Assembly (NCBI RefSeq): GCF_004118325.1
Contig: NZ_RDFA01000002.1
Location: 62,001 to 126,000 of the forward strand
Reading direction: 5' to 3'
DNA length: 64,000 nucleotides
Source: Halorientalis pallida
GTDB taxonomy: Archaea; Halobacteriota; Halobacteria; Halobacteriales; Haloarculaceae
In this document: one piece after another, positions 1-7,553 of the stretch
Layout: each line of letters starts with the position of its first letter
Numbering within the stretch: position 1 is the first letter of the stretch
Program-made: the position numbers and the translations under genes
Notes under the pieces: generated by a model
The model's input: the letters and a program-made list of their open reading frames with translations, nothing else
Told to the model about the DNA's origin: nothing
The model's database searches: none

Positions 1-122
1 TTCGACGACTGGTTCTGACACGGCATCCACGACCACATTTTTGCGGCGATAGGGCTATACGTCGAGTCGTCCACGTTCCGATAGCCCACTGCCCGGCGAC
101 CGGGCAGGGAGAGAGGACGAGG

Positions 123-851
123 ATGTCATGGCTACCGCTCGACGCACTGTCGATGGGGACCGAGGCGCCACGGTCGTTCCCGATGATCCGTAACGGCGAG
201 CTTCGCGGCTCCTTCCCGCCGGACCCCGACGAACTCGTGGTGTACGTCCACGGCTGGCTCGAACGGATCGCCGGCGACGCGGCCGACCAGGCCAACGCCG
301 TCGCGGGCGCCGTCGAGACGCTGGGCTACGACGCCACCGTCGTCGGGTTCAACTATCCCGCGAACCTCCCGCTGTGGCACTCGAGCAAGGCCATCGCCAC
401 CCGGAAGGGGCGGGAACTCGCCGCCTGGGTGCAGGCCTTCGCCGCGGAGTGTCCGGACGCACCCGTCCGGATCGTCGCCCACTCGCTTGGCGCGCGGCCC
501 GCACTCGCCTGTCTCGACGAACTCCGGGACCACGACGCCGGCGTCCGGTCGCTGTCGCTCCTTGGCGCCGCCGTCGACTGCGACAGCGTCATCGACGACG
601 GCCGGTGGGGCGAGGCGATCCGGAACGGCGCCGGTCACGTTCACAACTACCACATGGCCGACGACACCACGCTGACCGTCCTGTACCGCTCGGCCGAGTT
701 CGGCGACGAAGCCCTCGGCGTCGACGGCGCGTGCGGGCAGACTCCCGGCACCTATACGGACCACGACGTGGCCGAAGGGGTCACGAACCACTACACCTAC
801 CTCCAGAAGGACGGGGGCTGTCTCGGCCGCGTCATCGGGGACTTCGTCTGA
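123..851 (+). CDS. alpha/beta-hydrolase fold protein
   Basis: Predicted 242-residue alpha/beta-hydrolase; substrate unknown. VVYVHGW (residues 39-45) resembles the oxyanion-hole strand of lipases and esterases. RIVAHSLGAR (about 116-125) is a nucleophile elbow with candidate Ser121; the first Gly of the usual GxSxG is Ala. His223 in VTNHY, close to the C-terminus, could complete the triad. No signal peptide or membrane helix is seen, so a cytosolic location is inferred. The ATG at 123 is the first start in the frame and gives a full-length fold. The gene stands alone, convergent with the minus-strand pair that ends at 894. The fold is well supported; any named activity would be a guess. Confidence 0.8.
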   Translation: MSWLPLDALSMGTEAPRSFPMIRNGELRGSFPPDPDELVVYVHGWLERIAGDAADQANAVAGAVETLGYDATVVGFNYPANLPLWHSSKAIATRKGRELAAWVQAFAAECPDAPVRIVAHSLGARPALACLDELRDHDAGVRSLSLLGAAVDCDSVIDDGRWGEAIRNGAGHVHNYHMADDTTLTVLYRSAEFGDEALGVDGACGQTPGTYTDHDVAEGVTNHYTYLQKDGGCLGRVIGDFV

Positions 852-893
852 GTCGGCGGCGAGCGCCGGGATCGTCCCGATCCGGAGACCGCG

Positions 894-1586
894 TCAGTCG
901 GACCGGTCGGTGACGCGGGGAAGCAGGTCGCGGACGGCGTCGAGGACCGACAGCACCGGATCCTCGACGTCGAGGTCGACGTAGAAGTCGGGTGGGAGGG
1001 CGGGCGCGTCGGCGTCGGCGCGATTCGCCAGCGTCGCCCGCCGTCGAGCGGCGTGGCGACGACAGCGCCGGTCGAGCGAGGCGAGGCGAGCCTCGTCGTC
1101 GGTCGCCGCGTCGGCGCTCGATTCGACCGCGAGCAGGTCGCGAGCGACGGATTCGATCCGGTCCAGCGTCGCCAGCTCCGCGTCGATGGCGCCGATCCGG
1201 TCGACGCGGCGCTCGTGGGCCGCGGTCGCGTCGTCGAGGACCGCCGAACGTAGCGCGGGCGTGAGACGGGCCGCCCACCGCAGTTCGGCCCGGGTCGAAC
1301 GGGAGAGCAGGTCGTCGAAGGCAGGGACCGATCCGTCGTCGGCGTGTGGCACGGTCAGCACGGTCTCGTCGTAGGCGGTCCGGAGCGCGGACGGCCCCCG
1401 GCCGGTTCGCGTCGTCACCGCCAAGACGGCGTCGGGCACGTCGACGGCCTCTGCGGTCGGTAGCGTCTCGACGCGCCGGCAGAGCTGGTCGAAAGCGTCG
1501 CGTTCGTCGACGAGGCGACGCCGACGGACCCGGAGCCGGTCCCGGGCCGCGTCGAGGGGTTCGAGCGGGTGGGCGGTTCCCGGCAT
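894..1586 (-). CDS. haloarchaeal hypothetical protein (DUF7260-like, coiled-coil)
   Basis: A 230-residue protein rich in Arg, Asp and Ala with long predicted helices: LDAARDRLRVRRRRL near the N-terminus, then several ERR/LDRIE segments typical of coiled coils. It resembles the haloarchaeal DUF7260 group by its N-terminal DAARDRxRxRRRRLxDERDAF pattern; I make that assignment from memory. It has no signal peptide and no catalytic motif. The start at 1586 is chosen because the preceding gene stops at 1588, so the two form an operon with one base between them. The open frame upstream of 1586 is an antisense-like extension through the neighbouring gene and was rejected. Function unknown. Confidence 0.7.
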   Translation of the reverse strand: MPGTAHPLEPLDAARDRLRVRRRRLVDERDAFDQLCRRVETLPTAEAVDVPDAVLAVTTRTGRGPSALRTAYDETVLTVPHADDGSVPAFDDLLSRSTRAELRWAARLTPALRSAVLDDATAAHERRVDRIGAIDAELATLDRIESVARDLLAVESSADAATDDEARLASLDRRCRRHAARRRATLANRADADAPALPPDFYVDLDVEDPVLSVLDAVRDLLPRVTDRSD

Positions 1587-1587
1587 C

Positions 1588-2538
1588 TCACTGCCCGGAA
1601 GACACCCGTTCACCGGTGGCGGCGGTCGTGTTGGGTCGGTCGTCGACGAGCGGGAAGCGGTGCAAGGCGCCCCGATCGGCGCGGTTGGCGACCCACTGGC
1701 CGTGCGCCGTCCCGTCGCTGGCGTAGGCGTAGGCCTCCTCGAAGCCGGTGCGGTCGGCCAGCGGAACCAGGTCGACGGTCGTGCCGCTGGCGTCGATCCG
1801 GACGTGCAAGAACGCCTGGGGAAGCGAACAGACCGCGGGAGCGACCACCTCGCGGACGCCGGAGAGTGCGCCGGTTCCGGGCCAGTGCCGTGCGCCCGAC
1901 ACGACGAGTTCGACGCCGCCGGCGTCGAGGACGCGCGCGAGTTCCCGGGCGTTCTCGATCCGACAGGTAGCGGGCGGATCACCGCCGTCGGCGGGGGTCA
2001 GGGTGTGGTGACAGAGGACGACCGGGCGTTCGAGTCCGGGGAGGATGGATTCGAGCCAGTCCAGTTGCGTCGGGGAGACGGTGGGCGGCCCGTCGCCGGC
2101 CGTCGCGGTGTCGACGCCGACGAGGTCGACCCCGTCGGCCCGCTCCACGAACGGGTAGCGACCGCCGGCGAAACGGTCGGCGAAGGTCCCGACCGGCGGC
2201 GTTCGGTGGCCGTCGGCGGGCTGTGGGAGGTCGTGGTCGCCGGGGACTGCTAGCACCGGTGCGTTCACCTCGTCGAGCAGTGCTGCGGCCCGGTCGAACT
2301 CCTGCGGTACCCCGTCCTTGGTCAGATCGCCCGCGATAGCGACCGCGTCCACGTCCAGCCGGTTGGCCTCCGTGAGAGCCGTCCTGAACCGCTCGACGGT
2401 CCGGTGGAATACCTTCCACGTCCCCGTCGCCCACGGCGTGACGTGCGGGTCGGCGAACACCGCGAGACTGGTCGGCCTCGCGGCCGTCGGCCCGTCGAGT
2501 CGTGCCAGGGTCGGCCCCGGAGCGCTCCGGTAGAGCAT
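1588..2538 (-). CDS. calcineurin-like metallophosphoesterase
   Basis: A 316-residue phosphoesterase of the calcineurin fold. Metal-binding motifs appear in family order: FADPH (Asp30, His32), IAGDLTKDG, PGDHD in place of the usual GNHD, CHHTL, and SGARHW in place of the usual GHxH. The Asn-to-Asp change in the third motif and the altered last motif make the metal site slightly unusual. The substrate cannot be told from sequence. The start at 2538 is preferred because an AT-rich box (2564-2569) lies about 28 nt upstream, as for leaderless haloarchaeal transcripts. A GTG at 2607 would add 23 residues encoded by unusually AT-rich DNA, with a second TATA-like stretch near 2625-2633. The gene is followed after one base by the coiled-coil protein gene. 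Confidence 0.85.
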   Translation of the reverse strand: MLYRSAPGPTLARLDGPTAARPTSLAVFADPHVTPWATGTWKVFHRTVERFRTALTEANRLDVDAVAIAGDLTKDGVPQEFDRAAALLDEVNAPVLAVPGDHDLPQPADGHRTPPVGTFADRFAGGRYPFVERADGVDLVGVDTATAGDGPPTVSPTQLDWLESILPGLERPVVLCHHTLTPADGGDPPATCRIENARELARVLDAGGVELVVSGARHWPGTGALSGVREVVAPAVCSLPQAFLHVRIDASGTTVDLVPLADRTGFEEAYAYASDGTAHGQWVANRADRGALHRFPLVDDRPNTTAATGERVSSGQ

Positions 2539-2563
2539 CACCGTATCCTGAATTCCGCCCCCG

Positions 2564-2569
2564 GATAAA
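2564..2569 (-). promoter_or_regulatory. TATA-like box for the metallophosphoesterase operon
   Basis: The minus strand reads TTTATC centred about 28 nt before the ATG at 2538, the spacing expected for a leaderless haloarchaeal promoter. The surrounding 2565-2600 is markedly AT-rich for this genome, and another TATA-like stretch lies near 2625-2633. Confidence 0.5.
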
Positions 2570-2644
2570 CATATTGTAATTTTTATATTTTTGACTACGT
2601 TTGGCACCGAGCGGTCCGGATCGATATATAACCAGCAATTGGGA

Positions 2645-2692
2645 GTCCTGACGGAGTTCCCGTGAGCGGAGCGAACGGGAGCCCGTCAGGAC
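2645..2692. repeat. 48-bp imperfect palindrome starting with a copy of the tRNA-Arg 3' end
   Basis: GTCCTGACGG (2645-2654) is mirrored exactly by CCGTCAGGAC (2683-2692), and inside it TCCCGT pairs with ACGGGA, giving a long interrupted hairpin. The outer arm GTCCTGACGGAG matches the 3'-terminal 12 bases of tRNA-Arg as read on this strand. A second imperfect hairpin (GCGAGCGCTCAC / GTGAGCGTTCGC) follows at about 2705-2732. Confidence 0.7.
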
Positions 2693-2741
2693 GTGAATGA
2701 CGAAGCGAGCGCTCACCGAGTGAGCGTTCGCGAGGAATGAA

Positions 2742-2764
2742 CGTCCTGACGGAGATTTGAACTC
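2742..2764 (-). repeat. 23-bp direct copy of the tRNA-Arg 3' end (attachment-site-like)
   Basis: The bases 2742-2764 are identical to 2892-2914, that is the discriminator, the 3' acceptor strand and most of the T arm of tRNA-Arg. The two copies are 150 bp apart, and identity stops on both sides. Duplicated tRNA 3' ends are the usual scar of integration by tyrosine-recombinase elements; no integrase gene is present here. Confidence 0.7.
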
Positions 2765-2841
2765 GCCGAGACATTCCGGGTCGCTCCCTCCGGTCGCTTC
2801 CCGGGCTGTGACTCGTCTGCTCAAATGTCCGTTGTCGCTTC

Positions 2842-2886
2842 CTGCAGCACGAACCGTTTGCTGTCGCTCACGGTAATGTGCTGCAG
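2842..2886. repeat. inverted repeat downstream of tRNA-Arg
   Basis: CTGCAGCAC (2842-2850) and GTGCTGCAG (2878-2886) form a perfect 9-bp inverted repeat with a 27-nt spacer, just beyond the 3' end of tRNA-Arg on the minus strand. It could be a processing or termination structure, or part of a lost element. Confidence 0.55.
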
Positions 2887-2891
2887 AGAAG

Positions 2892-2964
2892 CGTCCTGAC
2901 GGAGATTTGAACTCCGGTCCCTGGCTCCGCAAGCCAAGAGGATAGTCCACTACCCTATCAGGAC
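2892..2964 (-). tRNA. tRNA-Arg (anticodon GCG)
   Basis: The minus strand folds into a complete cloverleaf of 73 nt: acceptor GTCCTGA/TCAGGAC with discriminator G, T arm with GTTCAAATC, and an anticodon stem TTGGC/GCCAG closing the 7-nt loop TTGCGGA with anticodon GCG. It reads CGC and probably CGU arginine codons. No intron and no encoded CCA. Its 3' end is repeated at 2742-2764. Confidence 0.95.
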
Positions 2965-3113
2965 TCACTCATTCCTACCGGGGTTGCAGATAAAGGGGTT
3001 ACGGTTCGGCCGTCTTCCGGATAGTTGCGGGTCGCGTTCGGTCAGTGGCCGGAAGTAGGTTCATTTCTTGTGGAAATCAGCATTCTTATGCGAACGGGAG
3101 ACGGGACTGTGGT

Positions 3114-3725
3114 ATGGCCAAACAGGTCGCGGGACGGGACGCGGCGTCAGTCGCGGAGCGGTTAGCCGACGCCTCGAACATCCTGGTGTTGGCGCCGTCG
3201 TTCCCCGACGGCGCGGGCGGCGTCTGTGTCGACCTGCTGGGCGGTGACGAGCCAGCTGCGACGTCGGTACTCGGGGTGACGTACACGCAGTCGCCGGGGA
3301 AGTGGGCCGCCGACTACGAGCGAGAGACCGGGGCGCCGCCGGCCGACGGGACGGTCGTCAGCGTCGGTGACTGGGGTGCAGCGGTCGGGACCGGGGCGAG
3401 CGAGTGGACGCTGGAGTCCGTCGAACACGCCGGTGACCTGACCGCGCTGGGCGTCACGCTCAGCGAACACCTCACGCCGGACGCGTCGGGACGCCAGCGG
3501 CTCTGTTTCGATTCGCTGACCGCCCTCCTGCAGTTCGTCGAGTTGAAACGGGCCTTCCAGTTCCTCCACGTCGTGACGGGGCGCGTGAGTTCCGCCAGTG
3601 CTGTCGGGCACTATCACCTCGATCCCCAGGCCCACGACGAGCAGACGCTTGCGACGATCCGCGGGCTGTTCGACGCCGTCGTCGAGGTCGACGAGAGCGG
3701 CGAGTGGACCATCACCAGCCGGTAA
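3114..3725 (+). CDS. RecA-like fold haloarchaeal protein lacking a P-loop (DUF7504/DUF835-like)
   Basis: A 203-residue soluble protein. NILVLAPSFPDGAGG (about 24-38) occupies the place of the Walker A strand-loop but has no GKT/S, and RQRLCFDSLTALLQF looks like the Walker B strand-helix of RecA/KaiC-type proteins. VTGRVSSASAVGHYHLDP fits the next strand. Haloarchaea encode many such RecA-fold proteins (DUF7504 and DUF835 types) tied to signalling; this assignment is by resemblance. The ATG at 3114 is chosen over the in-frame start at 3045 because a TTCTTATG box (3083-3090) lies about 27 nt upstream, fitting a leaderless message. A run of six T at 3759-3764 follows and may end transcription. 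Confidence 0.75.
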   Translation: MAKQVAGRDAASVAERLADASNILVLAPSFPDGAGGVCVDLLGGDEPAATSVLGVTYTQSPGKWAADYERETGAPPADGTVVSVGDWGAAVGTGASEWTLESVEHAGDLTALGVTLSEHLTPDASGRQRLCFDSLTALLQFVELKRAFQFLHVVTGRVSSASAVGHYHLDPQAHDEQTLATIRGLFDAVVEVDESGEWTITSR

Positions 3726-3741
3726 CTCAAACGCGCATTTG

Positions 3742-3776
3742 TGTCACCACAACTGGCTTTTTTGTAGGGGGTGACA
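3742..3776. promoter_or_regulatory. inverted repeat enclosing a T-rich element between two genes
   Basis: TGTCACC (3742-3748) and GGTGACA (3770-3776) are a perfect 7-bp inverted repeat. The spacer holds CTTTTTTGTA, which can serve as the terminator of the upstream gene and as the TATA-like box of the lipoprotein gene starting at 3785. Its symmetry around the box suggests an operator; this is inference. Confidence 0.45.
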
Positions 3777-3784
3777 GGACGAGT

Positions 3785-4441
3785 ATGCAACGACGCAGAT
3801 TCCTCGCAGCGACTGCATCCGCAACCGCACTCGGTCTCGCCGGCTGTACACAGGAGCCGGGCGACCGTGACGACGGCGGCGACACGGCGACGAGCCCCGA
3901 CGACGGCGGTCCCGGGAGCCAGCCCGAGGGGACGGATGGCGTGACCGATACCAATACACCCGAAGCGGAGACGTCAGAGACCGACACGCCGGAACCCGAG
4001 GGCGAGGGTACCACCGGTGCGAGCGACCAGGCCTGGGGGAGCGGCGGTCGCATGGACGGCGTCACCTTCTCGTTCAGCTCGCAGAGTCCCGAGACCGGTG
4101 AGGACCGGGACGTGGCCGATATCAGTTTCGACACCGAGGCCGGCGAGGTGGTCGTCGACGGGACGATCAGCGGGAGCGACAGTTGCAAGCGGGCCACGCT
4201 GGGGTCGCTGGAGTACGACGAGTCGGCGGGCAAGCTCACGGTCGGCGTCGAGACCACGAACATCGAGAACTGCGAAGTGGGCGCGCAGGCGCTCGTCGGC
4301 ATCGATTACGAGGGGACCTTCGAGGTCGACGGCGAGCTCCCCACGGAAGTGACGGTCAGCCACGACGGGCAGGACGTCGCGGGCGCGGCCCACGAGAGTT
4401 CCACTGCGATGGGGGACCCACCGACGACCACGTCGGAGTAG
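3785..4441 (+). CDS. Tat-exported lipoprotein of unknown function
   Basis: A 218-residue secreted lipoprotein. The N-terminus MQRRRFLAATASATALGLAG followed by Cys is a twin-arginine signal ending in a lipobox (LAGC), so the mature protein is probably anchored to the outer face of the membrane. A Thr/Glu/Asp/Pro-rich linker (about residues 25-80) spaces a beta-rich C-terminal domain of about 130 residues. Two cysteines in that domain (GSDSCKR and IENCEVG) may form a disulfide. The ATG at 3785 is the only start that puts the Arg pair at the N-terminus; the 27 codons upstream are rejected. Function and ligand unknown. Confidence 0.85.
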   Translation: MQRRRFLAATASATALGLAGCTQEPGDRDDGGDTATSPDDGGPGSQPEGTDGVTDTNTPEAETSETDTPEPEGEGTTGASDQAWGSGGRMDGVTFSFSSQSPETGEDRDVADISFDTEAGEVVVDGTISGSDSCKRATLGSLEYDESAGKLTVGVETTNIENCEVGAQALVGIDYEGTFEVDGELPTEVTVSHDGQDVAGAAHESSTAMGDPPTTTSE

Positions 4442-4601
4442 CCACTGGTGCCCGGCGTAGACTTAAGTCCGGGAGCGAAGCAGGTTCCGGTATGGACGGC
4501 GACGCGACGACTGAGCCACGGTGGAAACCACCGGACTGCAGGAGTGTGAGACGGCGACGGCAACGCTTAAACGGAGCCCAGCCCTGCACTGGTACAGACA
4601 G

Positions 4602-6041
4602 ATGGGCGCGATAGAGGACATCTACGCGGATCTGGAGACCGACGAGGTCTCCGAGGAGGAGTTCCGGGAGGCCGTCGAGCAGAAGATCGAGCAGATGGGT
4701 GGCCTCGCGGACGAGGAGACCGCGGCCATGCTCATCGCCCACGAACTCGCGGACGGGGAGGTCAACGGGATCGCGGACATCGAACCCGGGATGGACGAGG
4801 TGAAGTTCATCGCGAAGGTGATGGCCGTCGGCGACCTCCGGACGTTCGAGCGCGACGGCGAGGACGAGGACGGTCGCGTCATCAACGTCGAGGTCGCGGA
4901 CGAGACTGGCTCCGTCACCCTCTCGTTCTGGGACGGGCAGGCCGTCTCCATCGACGAGGGCCAGCTCGACGTCGGCGACGTACTCCGGATCAAGGGCCGA
5001 CCCAAGGACGGCTACAACGGCCTCGAAGTGAGCGTCGACAAGGCCGAACCCGACGCGGACGAAGGGATCGACGTGCAACCGGGCGGGACGACGAGCATCG
5101 AGGCGCTGACGCTGGGCCAGTCGGACGTGACCGTCCGCGGTCTCGTCCTCGACACGGAGTCGGTCCGCACCTTCGACCGCGACGACGGCTCCGAGGGTCG
5201 GGTCGCGAACCTGTCGATCGGCGACGAGACGGGGCGCGTCCGCGTGACGCTGTGGGACGAGCGGGCCGACCGCGCCGAGGAACTGTCGGCCGGGACGGCC
5301 GTCGAAGTCGTCGACGGCTACGTCCGCGAGCGCGACGGCGACCTCGAGCTCCACGTCGGAGACCGCGGTGCGGTCGAGGCAGTCGAGGAGACCGTCGAGT
5401 TCACACCGGAGACCGCACCCATCGAGGGGATCGAGATCGGACAGACGGTCGACATCGGCGGCGTGATCCGGTCGGCCGATCCCAAGCGGACCTTCGACCG
5501 TGACGACGGCTCGGAGGGGCAGGTTCGCAACGTCCGCGTCCAGGACGAGACCGGCGACGTCCGGGTGGCGCTGTGGGGCGACAAGGCGGACAAGGAGATC
5601 CAGCCGGGCGACGAGGTCTTTTTCGCGGACGTGGAGATCGACGACGGCTGGCAGGACGACCTCGAAGCCTCCGCGAACTGGCGGTCGACGGTGGTCGTCC
5701 TCGAAGACGGAGCGACGACTCGGCCCGCGGGCGGCGGTGCCGAACAGGACGCCGCCGAGACGGGGCTGGACGCTTTCGCCGACGGCGAGGCGGCCGAGAG
5801 CGACGGCGGGACGGCGACGGCCGCGGTCGAGACGGAGACGGCGGGGAGCGACGACGCGAGCGAGGACGGCGAGGTCGTCGAGTTCACGGGGACGGTCGTC
5901 CAGACGGGCGAGCCGGTCGTGCTGGACGACGGCGAGCAGACCATGAGCGTCGAGACGGGTGCGACGCTCCAGCTCGGCCAGGAAGTGACGGCGCGTGGCC
6001 GTCTGTCGGACGGGCGACTGGACGCCGACGACGTATTCTAG
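4602..6041 (+). CDS. rpa2: replication protein A, three-OB-fold single-stranded DNA-binding protein
   Basis: A 479-residue RPA-type protein that would coat single-stranded DNA in replication and repair. A helical N-terminal segment (1-60) precedes three OB folds at about 66-150, 165-262 and 276-370. Each contains the repeated signature RTFxRDxxxxGxVxNxxxxDETGxVxxxLW (near 80, 189 and 296). An acidic Ala/Thr linker leads to a small fourth beta segment (425-479). No zinc finger is seen. The ATG at 4602 follows a GCTTAAAC box (4565-4572). Downstream lie the histone and the deacetylase-like gene on the same strand; I recall the same order around rpa2 (rpaC) in Haloferax, which is the basis for the symbol. 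Confidence 0.88.
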   Translation: MGAIEDIYADLETDEVSEEEFREAVEQKIEQMGGLADEETAAMLIAHELADGEVNGIADIEPGMDEVKFIAKVMAVGDLRTFERDGEDEDGRVINVEVADETGSVTLSFWDGQAVSIDEGQLDVGDVLRIKGRPKDGYNGLEVSVDKAEPDADEGIDVQPGGTTSIEALTLGQSDVTVRGLVLDTESVRTFDRDDGSEGRVANLSIGDETGRVRVTLWDERADRAEELSAGTAVEVVDGYVRERDGDLELHVGDRGAVEAVEETVEFTPETAPIEGIEIGQTVDIGGVIRSADPKRTFDRDDGSEGQVRNVRVQDETGDVRVALWGDKADKEIQPGDEVFFADVEIDDGWQDDLEASANWRSTVVVLEDGATTRPAGGGAEQDAAETGLDAFADGEAAESDGGTATAAVETETAGSDDASEDGEVVEFTGTVVQTGEPVVLDDGEQTMSVETGATLQLGQEVTARGRLSDGRLDADDVF

Positions 6042-6073
6042 GGGCTGAGCGGGCGCGAACTGACTCACGGAAA

Positions 6074-6081
6074 GCCTTAAG
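6074..6081 (+). promoter_or_regulatory. TATA-like box of the histone gene
   Basis: GCCTTAAG is centred about 28 nt before the histone ATG at 6106, consistent with a leaderless transcript of its own, separate from the RPA gene 64 bp upstream. Confidence 0.55.
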
Positions 6082-6105
6082 ACCGCGACAGTCCCGGTAT
6101 GCCGT

Positions 6106-6546
6106 ATGAGCGTCGAGCTCCCGTTCGCGCCGGTCGACACGGTCATCCGACGGAACGCGGGCACGCTTCGGGTTAGCGCCGAGGCGGCCGAGGAACTGGC
6201 GCGGCGGATCCAGCGGCGGGGCGCACGCCTCGCCGTCGACGCCGCCGAGCGGGCGACCGCAGACGGGCGAAAGACGCTGATGGCGTCCGATTTCGGCGTC
6301 TCGTCGGTGCCGGACAAGGACACGCTCGAACTGCCCATCGCGCCGGTCGACCGGATCGCACGGCTCGACATCGACGACTCCTATCGGGTGTCGATGGACG
6401 CCCGGATCGCGCTGGCCGATCAGTTGGAGTCGTTCGCCGACGACGTGGCCGCCGCCGCGACCGAACTGGCCCGCCACGCCGAACGCCGAACCGTCAAGGC
6501 CGAGGACGTTGAAGCGTACTTCGAACTCGCCCAGTACTTCGGATGA
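6106..6546 (+). CDS. hstA: tandem histone-fold protein (archaeal doublet histone)
   Basis: A 146-residue protein with two fused histone folds, each opening with a similar motif: ELPFAPVDTVIRRN (about 4-17) and ELPIAPVDRIARLD (about 76-89). Each is followed by a helical segment ending in the LxARxAERxTVKxEDV or RATADGRKTLMASD type. Single-fold archaeal histones have about 67 residues, so this is an end-to-end dimer in one chain, the form known in haloarchaea. It is strongly acidic outside the few Arg clusters, as expected in high salt. It ends in an ATGA overlap with the deacetylase-like gene, so the two are probably translated together. Confidence 0.93.
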   Translation: MSVELPFAPVDTVIRRNAGTLRVSAEAAEELARRIQRRGARLAVDAAERATADGRKTLMASDFGVSSVPDKDTLELPIAPVDRIARLDIDDSYRVSMDARIALADQLESFADDVAAAATELARHAERRTVKAEDVEAYFELAQYFG

Positions 6547-7553
6547 ACTTCGGCTACCACGAAGACTGCCTCGACCACCAGACCGGCTACCGCCACCCGG
6601 AGAGTCCCGACCGTCTCCGGGCGATCCGGCGGTCGCTCTCGCGCCAGCACGGCGTCGAGTACGTCGCCGCCGACCCCGCGCCCGAGTCGGCCGTCACCGC
6701 CGTCCACGACGCCGGCTACGTCAGCGCCATCAAGGAGTTCTGTGAGAAAGGGGGCGGCGACTGGGACGACGACACCGTCGCCGTCGAGGCGACCTGGGAC
6801 GCCGCGCTGGCCGCGGCCGGGCAGGCCATGTGGGCCGCCGAGCGAGCCCTGGCCGGCGACGACGGGCGTGACACACCGTTCGCGCTCGGCCGACCGCCGG
6901 GCCACCACGCCGTCGAGGCCGACGCCATGGGCTTCTGTTTCGTCAACAACGCCGCCGTCGCCGCACGGGCGGCCATCGACGACGGCGACGCCGACCGCGT
7001 CGCCATCCTCGACTGGGACGTCCACCACGGCAACGGCATCCACGACATCTTCTACGACACCGGCGACGTGTACTACGCCTCGATCCACGAGGACGGCCTC
7101 TACCCCGGCAGCGGCGACGTGGACGAGACCGGCGAAGGGGCTGGCGAGGGGACGACGTTGAACGTCCCGCTCCTGCCGGGCTGTGGCGACGCCGACTACT
7201 GCGCCGCCATCGACGACTTCGTCGGCCCGGAGTTCGTCGCGTTCGACCCCGACCTGATCCTGGTGAGCGCCGGCTTCGACGCCCACCGCCACGATCCCAT
7301 CTCCCGGATGCGGGTCTCGACGGAAGGGTACGGGGCCCTGACCACCCGGATGCGCGACGTCGCCGACGAGGCCGACGCCGGCCTCGGGTTCGTGCTCGAA
7401 GGTGGCTACGGTCTCGACACGCTCGCCGAGAGCGTCACGATGGTCCACGAGGTGTTCGACGGGCGCGAGCCGGTCGAACCCGACGAGGACCTCAAGGACC
7501 GCGCGAAGTCGATCTTCGCCGACCTGCGCGATCAGGGCTTCGGCGAGAAGTAA
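6543..7553 (+). CDS. hdaI: class II-type histone deacetylase / acetylpolyamine amidohydrolase family protein
   Basis: A 336-residue zinc-dependent deacetylase. Family motifs are intact: RPPGHHA (His121, His122 as acid-base pair), DWDVHHGNG with ligands Asp159 and His161, SAGFDAH with ligand Asp246, and LEGGY with the transition-state Tyr. The overall length matches the class II/acetylpolyamine amidohydrolase group. The start codon overlaps the histone stop (ATGA), which ties its product to chromatin; substrates could be acetylated proteins or acetylpolyamines. The symbol follows the Haloferax gene in the same neighbourhood. The 3' end overlaps the convergent CCA-adding enzyme gene by 22 bp. 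Confidence 0.9.
   Translation: MNFGYHEDCLDHQTGYRHPESPDRLRAIRRSLSRQHGVEYVAADPAPESAVTAVHDAGYVSAIKEFCEKGGGDWDDDTVAVEATWDAALAAAGQAMWAAERALAGDDGRDTPFALGRPPGHHAVEADAMGFCFVNNAAVAARAAIDDGDADRVAILDWDVHHGNGIHDIFYDTGDVYYASIHEDGLYPGSGDVDETGEGAGEGTTLNVPLLPGCGDADYCAAIDDFVGPEFVAFDPDLILVSAGFDAHRHDPISRMRVSTEGYGALTTRMRDVADEADAGLGFVLEGGYGLDTLAESVTMVHEVFDGREPVEPDEDLKDRAKSIFADLRDQGFGEK

Noticed and set aside
1-18. Possible C-terminal end (FDDWF then stop) of a gene entering from the left edge
   Set aside because: Only five codons are visible; not enough to support a gene.
132-791. Long minus-strand frame opposite the alpha/beta-hydrolase gene
   Set aside because: Shadow of a high-GC gene; no family motif, while the plus strand has clear ones.
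2645-2914. CRISPR-like repeat array near tRNA-Arg
   Set aside because: Copies differ in length and orientation and spacers are irregular; they are tRNA-end copies and palindromes.
1979-2968. Minus-strand frame running through tRNA-Arg and the palindromes
   Set aside because: Arg/Pro-rich translation, crosses a tRNA gene and overlaps the real metallophosphoesterase in another frame.
4356-6371. 671-codon minus-strand frame opposite RPA and the histone
   Set aside because: Antisense shadow; the plus strand has three OB folds and histone folds.
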